Shown in pieces: positions 12,484-27,700 of a DNA stretch of 64,000 nt (positions are counted from its first letter, which is position 1; each line of letters starts with the position of its first letter). A program made the translations under genes and the position numbers. The notes under the pieces are model-generated. The model made no database searches, was not told the origin of the DNA, and was given only the letters and a program-made list of their open reading frames with translations. Origin of the DNA: Erodium maritimum (taxonomy: Eukaryota; Streptophyta; Magnoliopsida; Geraniales; Geraniaceae); assembly GCA_963921825.1 (NCBI GenBank), contig OY997589.1, positions 21,101,735 to 21,165,734 of the forward strand, read 5' to 3'.

Positions 12484-12835
12484 GTTATCCAAAAATATTT
12501 GCACGACTTTATAATAAAAAGCAAACGTGAGGCCTGTTCATGATTAATTGGGGCGATCCGTTTGGAATCTCAGGAGGCTCGTACCGTCGTTGAGTCCAAA
12601 AAGTTCCGAGCCGTTGGTTACTGGACCCGCCGACAAGGACCACTAATAGAACAAGTACACATCCAGAAGAAAGAGTTTCACGAATGCTCGAAACCGGTCT
12701 CGCCAACCAAAGAAAAACAACTCCGGCGGGGGTGTTAAAGGTCAGCGGTGGCGCGTTTTAACGGAGGAGCCACCGGCGACTTCGAACCCGATCCCGATCC
12801 CCTTTAACCGGATCAGCTCGTCTCTAGACGCGGAG
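12484..12835 (+). promoter_or_regulatory. upstream region and 5' UTR of the LMBR1-like gene
   Basis: Only about 350 bp of non-repeat DNA separates the LINE from the start codon. A TATA-like TTTATAATAAAAA lies near 12509. A GC-richer leader (12720-12835) ends GACGCGGAG before the ATG. The transcription start is not determinable from sequence. Confidence 0.4.
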
Positions 12836-15800
12836 ATGTGGGTGTTTTATCTCATCTCTCTACCCCTGACATTGGGGATGGTCGTCGTCACGCTCAAGTA
12901 CTTCGCCGGCCCAGGCGTCCCTCGCTATGTCTACCTCACCGTCGGATACGCTTGGTTTTGCTCGCTCTCCATCATCATCCTCGTCCCCGCTGATATTTGG
13001 GCGGTTTGTATTCTCATCCCTCTGCTATCCGATCTACATTTATGTGATATTTATCAGGGATAGGCTGTTAATGGGATCTTGCTGGGATTGATTTGGGACA
13101 TTGGAATCGATTAGGTTAAACCCGATTTCCTGTTAATCCATTGATTTGATCCGAGCATGTGCCAAATTGTGCATGCTATGGTCTCTTGTTGTGATTAATT
13201 TTATGAAATTACATTTGGGAATAGATGGGACTGAACAAAATTGATTAAGAATATCATAAATTGTAGGTGTGTTTTTGATCATGTTGAGGTTTATGAGTGG
13301 CATTTTAGCTAACCAGCATTTTTGTAATCAGATATTGTTCTGTAATTTCTGTCCCTATCCCTATCGCATTTCTGCCCACCTCATGAAGATTCCATGCTTT
13401 TCATCTATTTATTTATGTTTGGAATTTTGTTAGGTTTTGGAATTGCTGTTCTGGTTTATACACGTTCTTTAAACCTTTGTCGATTTGGTATTTAGTCTGC
13501 TCTAACTAATTCTGATATTACACTTACAGACAATAGTTCATAATCAGAATTGGGTCATTTCATTCTTTTGGAGCTGGTCATATTGGAGTACATTCTTACT
13601 TACCTGGTAAGTCGCTCGTTTAGATTACCAGGTTTAATATCAGATAACTCAGTACATTCCATTCTGTATAGCAATGGTTGGCATCTCCTATTACCTATGT
13701 TGCCAAGTTGCTTAATACTTAGTTTTCTCCCAAGTGAACTTGTGTACTTGGAAGCATGTGTATAAAGATAAATGTGTATTTTTTTATCGGGATAAACTTG
13801 TAACTACAAATGCAAATGATTAGCTGGTTTTGTTCAAATTATCGGTTGAATGGACAAAGGTGTTTGGTGTACAAAAATCAAAATGATTAACAGATAATTT
13901 TAATAGACTGGTTATTGTTCTCATTACATGTCGATAAGCATTTCCTCTGCTTGGATATAGTTTTCAGCGCTAGTGAAAATAGTCATCTTGTCTTTCTTGC
14001 CCCTGCCGTTGTTAAGTCATCAAATCCAAAATGATTTTATGCTTTATCTATCTGCTCTCTTTTGTTATGCCTGCAGATGCATATATTGCTATTGTTTTCA
14101 GAGTCCTTATAGATTTTCTAATGTTATTTTGTCTTTTAGATATGGTTATAAATGCTTGCACATCTAAAAAATGTAGATTCCTCATATATTCAAATTATGT
14201 TATCTCTATGCAGGGCTGTGGTGCCCCTTATTCAGGGTTATGAAGATGCTGGAGACTTCACTTGGAAAGAACGATTAAAGACCAGTGTCCATGTTAATTT
14301 GGTCTTCTACTTAATTGTTGGATCTCTTGGCTTAATTGGACTTATTCTTCTCATCACAATGCGAAAGAGTTGGTTTGTTTCTTTCCCTTATTAGCAGGAA
14401 TGTGGTCATAAATATTTTTATCTATTATATATGGTCTCAGATTTGCCTTGTTGATATGTCATATTTTAGTACTCTATTAAATTAAATTCTCAACTTTCTC
14501 TTCGTAAAATAGTAGGAATTTATTGTTCCACCTCATTTTGTTTTGGTCCTGAATAAGAACAAACACACACCAATAATATTGTATAACTTTTCTCATTTCT
14601 TATGCTCTTTACAGGAAGGGAGGTGTTCTTGGTTTCGCCATGGCCTGTTCCAATACGTTTGGACTTGTTACAGGTGCATTTCTTCTAGGCTTTGGTTTGA
14701 GTGAAATTCCAAAGAGCGTGTGGAGAAATGCAGATTGGATCACTCGTCAGAAAGTTTTGTCCCATAAAATTGCCAAAATGGCTGTAAAACTTGATGATGC
14801 TCATCAAATGTTGTCAAATGCTATTGTAGTAAGTGACATTTTCCAATTAGAATACGGACCTCTTTTCTTATTTTATTTTTTCAATAAACTTCTTGAATCC
14901 TTGGTAGTACGGTTTTGTGATTTTTTTTGAAGAATGAGTTTTTGATTCTTATCTGGAGTCCTCATCTACTAAAAATGTTTTTGTTCTTCAAAAAGCTATT
15001 GATTTTCTATATCATCATTTGCTCTCAAATCTTTGCTTTGTGCTTCATTAGAGAATGTACTGGTAGTTTTGTTTGCACCGTGCATCAGTATTACTTGTAT
15101 TTCATCTAATTGATTTTTGTCTTGTACTGGCTTACTTTAATAGGTTGCCCAAGCAACTTCAAATCAGATGTCCAAGCGGGACCCTTTGAGACCCTACATG
15201 GATGTTATTGATAACATGCTAACTGACATGGTATACATGCTGTTATTTTTACTTCTATTTTTGTGGAATTGCATAGCGCTAGTGAGATCCTTGTAATATT
15301 CTGAATGTTACTTTCTTTATTTCAGTTCCAGGAAGATCCATCCTTCAAACCACAGGGTGGACAATTGGGTGAAGATGATATGGACTATGATACAGATGAG
15401 AAATCTATGGCAACACTGCGGCGCAATCTTAGGGGAGCTCGTGAGCAGTATTACCGCTATAAAAGGTAAATTGAAAATGGTGTTACAGTTGCTTATTTGC
15501 AATGCATTATATAACTGATCACCCATCTATGAGCTCTTTTATAGTGTTTTGCTCTTCTGTGTGGACCTCCATTTTGTTTACAATACACCTTCTCACTCCG
15601 GTAGTGTCTTGTGATTGGTTTGTTAATTGTAGTGTCTATATGGAGCACTAGGCTCCCATTTATTAAAGAGAGGGCATGTTCTTTCTCTTACTGATCTGGC
15701 TAATGAAATTTTATCATTTTCTCTGTTGAGCCTTGCAGTCAATATATGAAATTTGTCGTGGAGGCACTTGAACTGGAAGATACAATAAGAAATTATGAAC

Positions 15801-18772
15801 GTCGCAGTTCAACTGGATGGTTTGCTCCTTATACCCTATTTTCATATTTCAGTTAATTACTAAACCTTTCCGTATAGAACTGATGTTCTTAGTTTACCTG
15901 TCAATAAATTTATTATATGAATGCTAAAAGAGGGCTTGTAGGATGTGTGCCCGTATGTGCTCCAATTTAGCAATAAGGTTGCTGTCAGATATTTGACATG
16001 TATTACTCCATCATCATTATTAACTAATCATGCATGCTTGATGTTGTTTATGTTGACTCAAACTTTCATGTCTGATGATGTCAGGACATTTGTCTCAAGC
16101 CTAAGACCTGACCGAACTGGCAAACTAGGGTCCTTCTTAGATACAGTAGGTAATTAGCTTATTCACTGATCTATCTCATTTACATAAATTATTTTATTAT
16201 TTAATCCATTTGCTACTGCTAATTAGAGTAGTTACCTTTTTGCAGAATTTATTTGGCGATGCTTTGCGAGTAAGCAACTTGAAAGAATTTTGGCTATCAT
16301 TCTTGGTATCATGTCAGCTGCAATTCTTCTGGCAGAGGCAACTTTACTACCTGATGTTGATCTTTCTCTGTTTTCAATACTCATTAAGTCTGTGGGAAAG
16401 CAAGAGATGGCTGTGCAGGTAGGCCACACTTTCATGTACTCCATTGTTATATTTTTTTTTACTTCACATTTTTCCTCTGATGCGTATTGGAGGATAAGGT
16501 TTTGTGTTAGTATAAGATTACGTGAATGTACAAAATCTCTTTTAACTTTTTTTTGGTTAATATTGGTCCAATAATTTTTCCTAGGTCTTCGCTTTTCTTC
16601 CTCTGATGTATATGTGCATGTGCACGTATTATTCGTTGTTCAAAGTTGGAATGCTGATGTTTTACTCATTTACGCCAAGACAAACAAGCTCAGTCAGCTT
16701 GCTTATGATATGCTCGTGAGTATCTTCACAATATGCTTTATCATCATATCGTCCATTTCACCTTATCTGTGGTTTGTGTCAACTGAAACTAAATTTCCTT
16801 CCCAATTTCCTTACCAGAATGGTTGCTCGCTATGCCCCTCCAATTTCATACAATTTTCTCAATCTCATCCGTCTTAGGGGAGATGGAAAAACTGTATTTG
16901 AAAAGGTGATTTGCTTTCAATTTTCTGCAAATAACAATTTTCTATTTGACTTGACAAAGCACTGTTGGCTAGATTTTTTTGCTAACCCTCCTCTCTTTCT
17001 TTGATTTGACTTTTTTTTGTATATATATTTCAGCGCATGGGAAATATCGATGATGCTGTCCCCTTCTTTGGAAGTGGATTTAACAAAATATATCCACTTT
17101 TCATGGTTATTTATACTCTGTTAGTCGTTGGCAACTTCTTCGACCGTGTAATCAATTTTTTGGGGAGCTGGAAGAGGTTTAGATTCAACACTGAAGCAGA
17201 TGATACTGATGGTCTCGATCCGTCAGGAATAATAATCCTACAAAAAGGTAAGTTCGCCAGTATTTATTGTCTTCTTATTTCAAGTTTTGTGCCACTATGC
17301 GCATATTACTATCACTACCACTTGGTCTCAACCATGGACCGATCTCTTGTTATAACTTGTTATGGGCCGTACGGACCGGTACAAGGTGGGATAAGCCCAC
17401 CTTTAATTGTGGCCGGCCAAGAGGTGGTGTGGGATTTGATTTCCTTTTTTAATTAATATCTTTTAGTTAATGAATTGTATTAGGATTTGGAAAGTTGGAA
17501 TTTAGGTAACCTAGTTTATTACTTTAAGTTGTATTAGGACTTGTGCTCCAAGTAACCTCCTTGGCTATATATACCAAGAGAGGTGAATGCATAAAAAAGA
17601 CAATTGAATAAATACTTTGGTCTCTACAAGGTCTTCGAGTTCCCTCTAATCTCTATAATGAGCTCGTACCACGAGGTCTTCGGGTTCCCTTCTAACGAGC
17701 CCGTATTCGGTTCTATAACGCGATCCAGAATGCAGGAGCATAACATAACTTTGCATTTGATGTAGATTTTGAACTGTAAAGTAATAGCTTTGCTTATCCT
17801 TTATTTTTCAGAGCGATCTTGGATTGAACAGGGGCGCAATGTTGGTGAGCATGTTATACCATTGGCAAGGAATTTCATCGGCGTGGATCTTGAGTCCACC
17901 GTTAATAACACGGTATGTCCACATCACTTCATTTTATTTTGTTCGGCAAATTGTGTACTGAGTAAAGGTAGCAATCAACTTTACTTAGTAGAAGTAATGG
18001 GGTACTACACACTTAATTATTACAGTTGATCTATATGGGCTTAAGAGCCATCTTTATGTAGAAAGGGGATCAGCATAAGTTGGAAGTGAGAGAAGCCCAA
18101 CATAAGTTGAGAGATATAGACCCAACAAGGGTTGAGAAATAATAAATGTGGGTGAGAATACCACTGCTAGGATTTCAACCCTGGTCTCTAGGATCTAAGT
18201 TCAACAGCTTGACCAGTTGGACAAGCAGACTTTGGTTACACAAGTAGGCAAATAATTAGATCCGCATATTGGGCAAGGACGGTTTCCTGAATTTAAATGT
18301 AAATTTTCAGGAGAAGGCTGGTGTTGAGATGAACTCAAAAAGTATTTTAGTAGATGATATTAAGGGAGAAGAGATTCGGCGACACGGCACAAGCAGAGAA
18401 GCCATGAACAACAAGTATGCCGCCATAAGAGAACAGAACAGACTGGCATCCAAAACAAGGCAACCAGAGAAGAACATCACTTCAGCTAAAGTTTCCTTGC
18501 TTGATGTACCCAACTCCAGTTCAAATAATCCAGCAGGAGGAGGTCGCACCAGCATAGCTTCCACATGGCAATCAATGAAGACGGGTTTTCAAAGCTTCAA
18601 AGCAAATATGGGGAACAAAAAGTTCATTCCCTTGCGCCAAAACGAGGAACCTACTAGATTATCTTCTCGTGATGCATCATCATCTGAATCTCTGGACGAG
18701 ATATTTCAGAGGTTGAAAAGACCATCATTAGAACAAGAGCACAATTATCATCACGTGGAAGATGAGGATTGA
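12836..18772 (+). CDS. LMBR1-like (LMBRD2-type) multi-pass membrane protein, 14 exons
   Basis: Exons: 12836-13003, 13530-13606, 14214-14372, 14615-14828, 15144-15230, 15326-15465, 15739-15819, 16085-16149, 16246-16418, 16585-16715, 16818-16905, 17034-17247, 17812-17912 and 18311-18772. All introns are GT-AG and phases join without a stop, giving 719 residues, close to the Arabidopsis homologue's length. The start MWVFYLISLPLT and motifs such as RYAPPISYNFLNLIRL and FFDRVINFLGSWKRF identify the family. About nine hydrophobic segments are visible (near residues 5-25, 31-55, 64-86, 108-130, 140-165, 345-365, 388-415, 424-435 and 477-498), with a soluble helical loop (about 180-340) and a hydrophilic C-terminal tail from about 535. 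Animal relatives are signalling or receptor-associated membrane proteins; the plant role is not established. The gene appears intact. Confidence 0.95.
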
Positions 18773-21700
18773 AACCCTGGCCTCACCGGATAGTATATTT
18801 CAGGCTGTAGAAATTCGAAGCCCACTCACATGATGTACAGACCCACCCACCGATACTCTGTACCATTTCACTAAATGTCAAATCCTCAGTGTAGTTCCAA
18901 CTCGGGAAGACTCATTCTGCTATACTAAATCAATGTAGCCTAATTGGAAGATCGAAACATAAAAAAGGTACGTAATGGTAGGACGGACATTGATTTTTGC
19001 AAAGCAGAACTTGATTGCTGCCTGCGAGTTTTGTAAGTACCATAAAATGGAATTAAGATGTAGTTTATACTGTTAATGTCAATGGTCTGTTAATTGAAAT
19101 ATTGTATGAACACTTTAGTTACCATTCGATCAGGAGCATTATAGGTTTATGATCTGGTCTGCTCCATGTTCTGTGGTGATCTGGAAAATCTGTATCTGGA
19201 CCATTCGTAGTGTCGTTTTAAACATGGCCTGTTAACTCTACTGATTTTATGGCTGACATCGACCTTATCGATGATATGGGATGTTTATTAATAATTGTGG
19301 GAATTGATTGAACTGACATCATGCTAATCAAGTTCTGTTCTTATATTTTTTTCGCACCCACGTTCATCATTATCTTTTAGTACTTCCCATTATTTTCTCT
19401 CTTGCCCATAGAAGAGGGGTAGGGTAGTCTTCTTTAGAGCATGTGTAGTGGCTAGTAGTTAATGGGAGTTATTAGTATGTTTATTGGATGTTAGTTTCCG
19501 TTAATTTTGTTAAATAATGCAACCAGTATTATAGGATTTCATTGTAGTATTTTTTGAGCGAAAAGTGCAATATTATTAATATTATATCAAAACATCGATG
19601 TGTGCTAGAGAACATGTTCTCTGGCCACTAAAATCAGGATAAAAGAACAATGGTTCACGGATTCTTGTACCACTAGAACCGTCATAGACGGTATTAGGAT
19701 GTCATGTAAGCAATGATACAATACAGGGGATGAGAAGGTGGTATTGGAAACTGACCAAGGACTTCAATAGTAATGGGGGAAGGCAAAGCATCGACAAGGG
19801 ACCCCCTGATGCCCGTTTAACAATATCTGAAACTTTGCTTGCTTGATTTTGACCCTGCAAAAACGAAATCAAATAAACTAAGAACGACCCACTCGATTAG
19901 GCAGAACCAGAATCGAGAGAAGGGTCGAGGAGGGTGCGGTAGTGGAGGCCAGAGAGATGGACGCGACGACGATGACGGCTTCAGAGACGCCAACGGAGGA
20001 TCCAATAACGGAGAGGATCGATCAGAAGACGGCGGAGAGTGCAAAGGCGGATGAGGCGCAGTCACCGAAGGTAGAGGGATTGTCGAGGGAGGTCGCCGCC
20101 CTGAGATAAATTCCTCTCCACCTCGAGTCGAGAGGAATTGGAAGGTTGAGAAGAACGTCATGACAACGGAGTAGAGGAGCCGGAACGACACCGAAAGGAC
20201 ATGAATTGGTTAAGCTTGGGTGGCTCACGAGGAGGAGGCATCAAAACCCTAGCATAGTTTTTTTTTTTGGATTACATTGTAGTTAAAAAGCTAATTAGCG
20301 GTCAATTTTGTTAATTATCTAAAATCTATATTTTTTAATCAATTAAATACCTGATGTTTTATGAAAAAAAAAACGTAAAAATGAAACAACGAAAAATTGT
20401 AGTTTGGAAATTGACACCGTTAAAAATATATAAAAAAACTAAATCAATTAAACAATAATTTAAAATAAAATATTATCAATATTAAACATAATTAAAACTA
20501 AAACAAAAGCACTTATACAACTATGCCATTTCGTAGAGTTGGGGAGAATCTCCAACCATTCATGTTTGTTGAAACTAAGTTCTTGGGTAGTTTCGTCATC
20601 AAATTCGACCACAACTAAAAGATGTTCATCGGGTACATATGGTAGGTGGTATTGAACATGTTGTCGATACAACTTGTCGAATCTCCTTTTTTTTATCACC
20701 AAGACAAATATATAAATGAAGTCTCTCCAGAGGATGAAAGGGAGTACAAGATGAACCATGATCTAGCTACAGATGACAAAATCCCAAAGATGGACACAAC
20801 CATCTATAAGGGCACAACCAAACACTGAAACAAACCGGAGTACTGTAACACAGCCTCAAGATTGACCCAACAAGGGATGGAAGCCACCACTGAAATGAAG
20901 GAGCATTCCTATCTTGGGAACCTCGACTACCCAACAACCTGGATACAAACCAGAATACAAAGCTCTAGAGACCATATTTTACAAACATGAAGCACACTAG
21001 AAAAAAAGAAAAAAAGTCTTGACACCGGATTTTACAACCATTAAGCTCACCAAACTAAAAAGGTCTATCACCCAGATTTCCCAACCATGAAGAACAAACA
21101 ATACTTAATACATCAAAAACTCAGGTTAAGGACGAGGAGCTCCCTGTCTCATTAGGACCATCAACCTATCACACAGATAAGAGACAACCCTAACAAGCCG
21201 ACAACCAACACTACAAACGAGAGAGAATAATCTGATGGGCAGAACCCACAAGAACTCATAAAACCTTATAACTAATCTATAGAAATCAACCATAGGCAAA
21301 TATGCACTAACTACTCGCCGGCGGCCAACACTTATATACCGGCGAGTCCTTACCACCAAAATAGAAGGAGATCGCAAACTAAACAGACAAGCCACAAGGT
21401 AAGCGAGGGGAACCACATCCCTTAAATAGGAGAAAGGGATAACAAGTATACCTCTTCTGGAATGATGCAACACCGAAAAAGCCTCCGTCGAGCTAAGGCC
21501 AACACCACTACATCTAACAAAAAGGCTCGGCTCGATCAGGTCCCCAACGATTTACAACTGTAGAAACGCGTCCCACGTAGTGTCTAAGACGAGCCGCCAG
21601 ATAAACACTGCAAACAAAGAAAGGAGTCGGAAAATGAAGGACGAAAACTCCTAGAGCAAATAGAACAGAACCGCTACAATCTATAACCGAGGGTTGAGAA

Positions 21701-24700
21701 AGGAGTTCCACGTCGGATCAGAAACCAAAACTCTCAAAGCTTCTCCGAGGACGGAAGTCACAGCATGCCACCAAAGCTTTTCCGCTCCTAGAAGCACGAA
21801 GCTTCCAAAAAAGAAATAAAGGTCTGAGGAGCCACGTCTGACACACCCCGAACAACATGACCACTCCTAAAAGCACCAGAAGGACCACCGACAAACCAAC
21901 AGTGGATCTACTCCGGCAAAAACAGACTCAGGGTTTCGGGAAACCATCCTTAAGGCCTTCGAATCCGGGCAGAGAAGCAGCACTCGACGACTTTCCAGAT
22001 CTGCAACTCCACAAATCCGAGCCAAACCCCAGAGAACGAAATCGAATCCAGACGACCTCCGCCGAAGCAAGCCCCGAATCACACGAGCACACCTTGGAGT
22101 AGCCCACCCCAAATCCGATCGAGAAGCAGATCTGGAGCCTGACCCCGAGTCTATCCACGATGGAGACAAGGAAGCTCCTCCCCCAAACTGAAGAACCCGA
22201 CGTTCAAAACCACTCACGATTGAGTCGAAGAAAAAGACTCTGACCACAACAGAACCAGTCCACTTTCCAACAGATTCGTAATAATCCGAGACCGAGAAGG
22301 TGAGGGAAAATCGTCCCACGTCGGACCTGTGGAGTGTCGTCGGAATATCGTAGAAGGACGGACGCCGACCAAGAGACGAGAACGAGAAAAGAAAAAAAGG
22401 GAAGGGTGGAGAAGAAAGTGGGGGAAGAAGGGAGAAGAGGGGAACATGTGAAGGTTACCGACGACGTCTATGACTGAAACCAGTGACGCCGCTGGTGAAA
22501 ACGAAGCCAACGAGGAAGATGGACTGTTTAGGCAGCTAGGTCAAAAAGAGAGAGTATCTTATAGAGTGTTTTTCGCAGAAGATTGAGATTGGTTGGCGGG
22601 TACTTTGTGCCTTTTTTTTCTTGATCTTTTGGTTGTTCTTCCTCCAATGATACTTGACCTGTTGTTGAGTGCGAATGTGGGCGTTAACGGACGTTTCTTC
22701 GACGAACTGTAGTATACAATCATCTAGTATTCGACATGATCTTTGCATATTTAAGTCAAAACAAGATGATGTTTTTAGATGGACCATGGAACGACTATGG
22801 CGACAATACACAAACAAATAAAATACAAGAAAAAGTAGAAGGTTAGGGGTGATGGAGGCATTGGATGTATGAAAGAGAAGACTGATTCTCCATTTATAGT
22901 AAAAAAATCATTTTTTTATTTGTATTTTCTCCCGCCGCTTCGCCTTTCCCACGTCCATTAGTTGGACCGGTGAAAAAATTTAGGCCGAAAGGTCACAGGT
23001 CGAGTTAGACAGTGTGTACATGACATGACATGATCGTTCGTCGCTAGCATCGTGTGTTAGTCAGTCTCGGCTTCGACGATTAGGCCTGCAACTAATATTG
23101 ACGTCGTCGCTAAGCTCAACATCGAGCATTGTAGTGATGGTGTTGATTGGCATTGATGATAATATCTCATTATTAAGAATTTACATTGACAGTAGACTAT
23201 ATTTATAAAAAGAATTGGTATAACTTATGATCATGTCAATTGTATTTTAAATTAGGTCACATAAAGAATATCTTTTCGTTGAATGGTAAGAAATGATATA
23301 TCCATTTCAAAAAAAAAAATGATATATCAGGGAAGTCGACCTAAAGTCAGGGTATTGTAAAGGCTACAATTGGAAAGGAAACTATAATTTGCATAAGTTA
23401 AGTAATTGAAATAACCAATCGGGCGAAGATCCTTGACCTTCTGAGATTTTCCTTCTTCGGAATCAACATCAGGGTCATGCTGTTGATGTCCTTATCTATA
23501 GTCCCATTTTCCATTGCCTCCTTCACAAACTATATGGCCTCCTGTTGTAGAGTGGGCCAGTAGTGTTGGTAAAAAGGGGATTCAACCCATTCAGACATAA
23601 GGCCTTATTTGGTCCTATCTGAAATCCTACCTGATGAACCACCTCATCTGTCACCCTCGTAGTAAGTTGTTGATTATATTCCCCTATAATCAAAGTCAGG
23701 ACCGATATGGGGAGGTTATCTGATGTGGTGTACCCACGTTACAAAGGCGAGACCGTGGAAACCAGCCTCGAGCATTCGTTGACATGAGCCCTTTATCCGA
23801 TCATACCTCTAGTCGAGTATTGAGATCCTTTCTCTGTGCCCAAGTGAACTGATAGCCTTCCAACTGAAGATCCTCAACCCCCATATCCGTCAGTGCATGT
23901 CGGAAGTCCTATATGAGAGCAACATGGTATGCCCACCCCTAATCTTCTTTGTCGGGTCTAATATTATGTTAAAGTCACCTATCAGAATCCATCGTGTTCA
24001 ATGTGCCCTCTCTATACGTCGGAGCAATGCCCAGTTCTAGTGGCGTTGTGCCCTCACCGGTTCGTCGTACACACTTCTGAAATGGATCACCTGTTCCTGC
24101 CTTATTCACACATGGACGTCTATGTGTGTTTGTTCATACTCTTCAACCACAACACGACAATTTTCATTCCACATAAGAGCGAGCGCCCACTTTTGCCCCA
24201 CCGACGGCAGTCCGGTTACCCCATGAAAACCGAGATTCCGTTGAAGAAGTGCTAGTTACGAGACTGAGTTTTAGGTGTCCGAATGATATTTCCCGGCGAG
24301 GATGACCACGTTTGGTCTATGTTTGTCAATAAGGTCTTTCAGTTGTTGACGATTCTTACATGCCTCCAACCCTCGACAAGTCCTTGCCATGAAATTTGCC
24401 ATTGATAGTGCCCCCCAAGCAATGGCAGATCGACAAATCAGAGAAGGTCCAAGGAAACAAACGCGACCACAAAGGGGTAATGAGATATGTACATGTCGTA
24501 GTAGAAGACGGTCGAATACCAAGATCATAAATAGATTCCCCATAGACGTCCACCAAAGTTAGCTCGCCGTGGTCAAAACCCTAACCCTAAACGGCTCTTT
24601 GACCTAGTATGTTAAGACTCACTTTTCTTTTTATGTTCATAGACATTCTAGAAAATCATGAAACGTGAAATAGGATAGTTGAAAGGGACACCATGGAGTG

Positions 24701-27700
24701 ACAGGGCAACTCATATTGGAAATTGAAACATTCAATGCTAATTTTTGCTTTTAAAATCAAACCGTAATCTATATCTTGAAATTCACTGTTGTATACATCA
24801 CCAGCCAAATTAAAAATGAAGCATATCAAAGCTAATCTTTCTGATGTATTGGCAGTGGCAGTTGATTATCAACCACGGCACTTGCTTAGATGCAAAGAAG
24901 GTCCTTGACGCAACAACATATATCAATCCAATACAATCTCAATCTCAAACAAACTATATATCGATTTTTCTTATTTTATTACAACCGTGCCACTGCCACC
25001 ACTACTCCACCACCGCCACATTGTTCCTCGCCGTCGACCGGAGCAGTTTCGACCAGAACCCAACTTTCTTCTTCGCCCCCTTTCCTTCTCCGACTCTGTT
25101 TCTCGCCACATACGCCACTGATCTGCTCTTCTTCAACCCGTCGCTTACGCTCACCATGAACGAAATCACCTCCGATGCGTTCCGGTGGTGCCGCCCCCTG
25201 CCCGCCGGCGACTCGTAGGCCGAGGATCGCGACGAGTATGGTGGAGAATTCGTCTCTGAAGAGGAGCACGACCCTCCTCCGGCGCCGGAAGAGAGCTTCG
25301 CGAGCCTCTCCGTCAGGCACGAGGAGCACACGCCTCCCGATTGGGTGTGGTTCGGGTGATTCCTGCACCGTCCAGTTCCTCCTTGATCTGTCCCGGCCCA
25401 ACCCATTTTCTCAATTTCTTCTCCGATTCTGATTTGGACTCTCTGGGTTTGTTCTAAATCTTGCCCTCCTTCCCTGTTTGGTTTATATAGAAGCAGAGAC
25501 TCAACTCGTTCCCAGTCAATAACCGAGTTGGTCTAGAATCAATGGATGGTGAGATTGATAAACTGGATGGACGGTACAGATTGTGGGTTTTAGGGAAATG
25601 GGCCCCGCAGATATTGGGAGGTTGAATCTGGTTACGTGGCAGGTTGGTATGGGGAATCGAGAGGGGCCTTTTTTCTAGGCGGCGGTGCACGTGTAACATT
25701 AAATATTGATATTGGTTTTATCGACATGTGGAAATGTCGCCGCACGAACGTTAACGGACCGGATCCAACTGTACCGTAACGATCAGTACTAAGAATTTGA
25801 TCACCTATTTTCGAGAGGAAAGAAACCGCAATGCAATGCAATTCAGGAATTTTATGAATTAGAAAGTGACATGTACAGTTTCTTTCAAAAAAAAGTGCCA
25901 TGTTCAGTTTAATTTTGTCAGATCACCAATTTTGTAGGCTTAAGACGTTGGATTAAAATCTTAAGATGAGTACGTATGTATTTTATTTTGAACGGAAGAT
26001 GCAATTTTATTTAGTTTTCTGAGGTGAGAATATATTGGAGTACATCGGGTAAATGGTCCAATCACGGAAGAGCGTGTATTGACCGAGCCTCTCTTGCTAG
26101 CCAATGGGAAGCCCTGTTCGCTGTTCTTTTTACAAATTGAAGGACAATGCCCTCTTGTTGAGACAGAAGGCGACGAATATCCAGAATAATCGTGCCAACT
26201 GGGGAATTTGGTGGGTCCCCTTTAAGAACCATGTTGAGGAGGACCTGAGCGTTATATCGGATCACCAGTGGGCCCTCCCGAAACCAAGATGCATTCCGGA
26301 GGGCTGTAGCCAGAGCACATGCCTCAACCATAATAGGGGACCAACACCCCAGGAGGAGGCCATTTGCAGCTACGCGGACCGTACCCTGTGAGTCTCGAGC
26401 TATCATTCCCTAGGCCGATTGGTTGGTGTCTTGAAATACTGCCTCATCCACGTTAAGGACCACTGTACCGGGGGATGGTCGATTCCATTTGTTCGGCCAG
26501 CTTGGGGAAGGCTGCTTGATCGACGTAGAAGCCGTCTTGGCTTACCGCCATGCCGAAGGTGAGATGAGGCGGTGAAGAGCACCCTTGTGGCTGCTGGAGG
26601 TGTCCCACCCCATTTTAGTTCGTTCCTGTCCTTCCATATCTCCCAAAGGATGGATAGAAGGTCTGCCACTTTATCTTCCGGTTTTCCTATGACCATTCAT
26701 TCCCACCAATTCACAAAACCTCATTCAGAATGCTGACCAGTATTACCTCCAAGCTGTGCCCAACACGTTTTTGCATAGACACATTCTAGGAGCAGATGAT
26801 CCACCGTTTCTGAGCCCTGACCACAAATATCACAAGTAGTGGGTATCAAGACATACCGTTGGTAGAGGTTGGATGCCACTTGTAGGGTATTGGTCAGACA
26901 TATCCATAAAAAGACCAGAAGCCGAGGCGGGGTTGGGATATCCCATATTTGTGACCATGTAACTAGTGTCGTATTCTGTTTTTCCTCATGTCTCTCTCGG
27001 GCCAGTAATGAGTACCCAACTTTAGTAGTATACCGATCTGTCCTCTCAGAAGCCCAGTACCAAGTGTCTTTCCTGCGGAGTTTGGATAATGGGACCTGGA
27101 GAATCTGATCTCGTTCTTCCGCAAAGAACATCTCATTCAACAAACGGACATCCCAGCACAACCGATTGGGGGTCATCAGCCCTACAACCCTGGCACCGTC
27201 TAGCGTAGGGTATGTCGAAACCACCTCCGGGTTGATGTCTAAAAGTCACGGTGTCCCTTTAATCAAGGTATTTCTGTCGTCCCTGTGGCTAATCGGAGGC
27301 CCTATCAGAGTATATCCTAAGTGGATATAATGCTGGGCCAAGTGTAGCTAGAGTTGGCTTTCAGCCGAGCTTCTAGAAACCCGGTATCGGGAAAATATCT
27401 TGTCTTGAGAACTCGAGCCATAAGGGACTAAGGATTATGAATCAGACTCCACGCCTGTTTCCCAAGAAGTGCCTTATTGACATCACATAAGTGGCAAAAC
27501 GCCATGCCACCTACTTCCTTGGGCTTGCATAACTTGTCCCAGTCTTGCCAGATAATCGCTCGACTAGATGTTCCCCCCCTCCCCCACCAAAACCGGGCGA
27601 GAGCAACATGGATTTGGGATATTATTTTAGCGGGTACTCTGAATACGGACATAACTTAAGCCGGAAGAGAGGTAAGTACTGACCGTATCATGACTTCCCG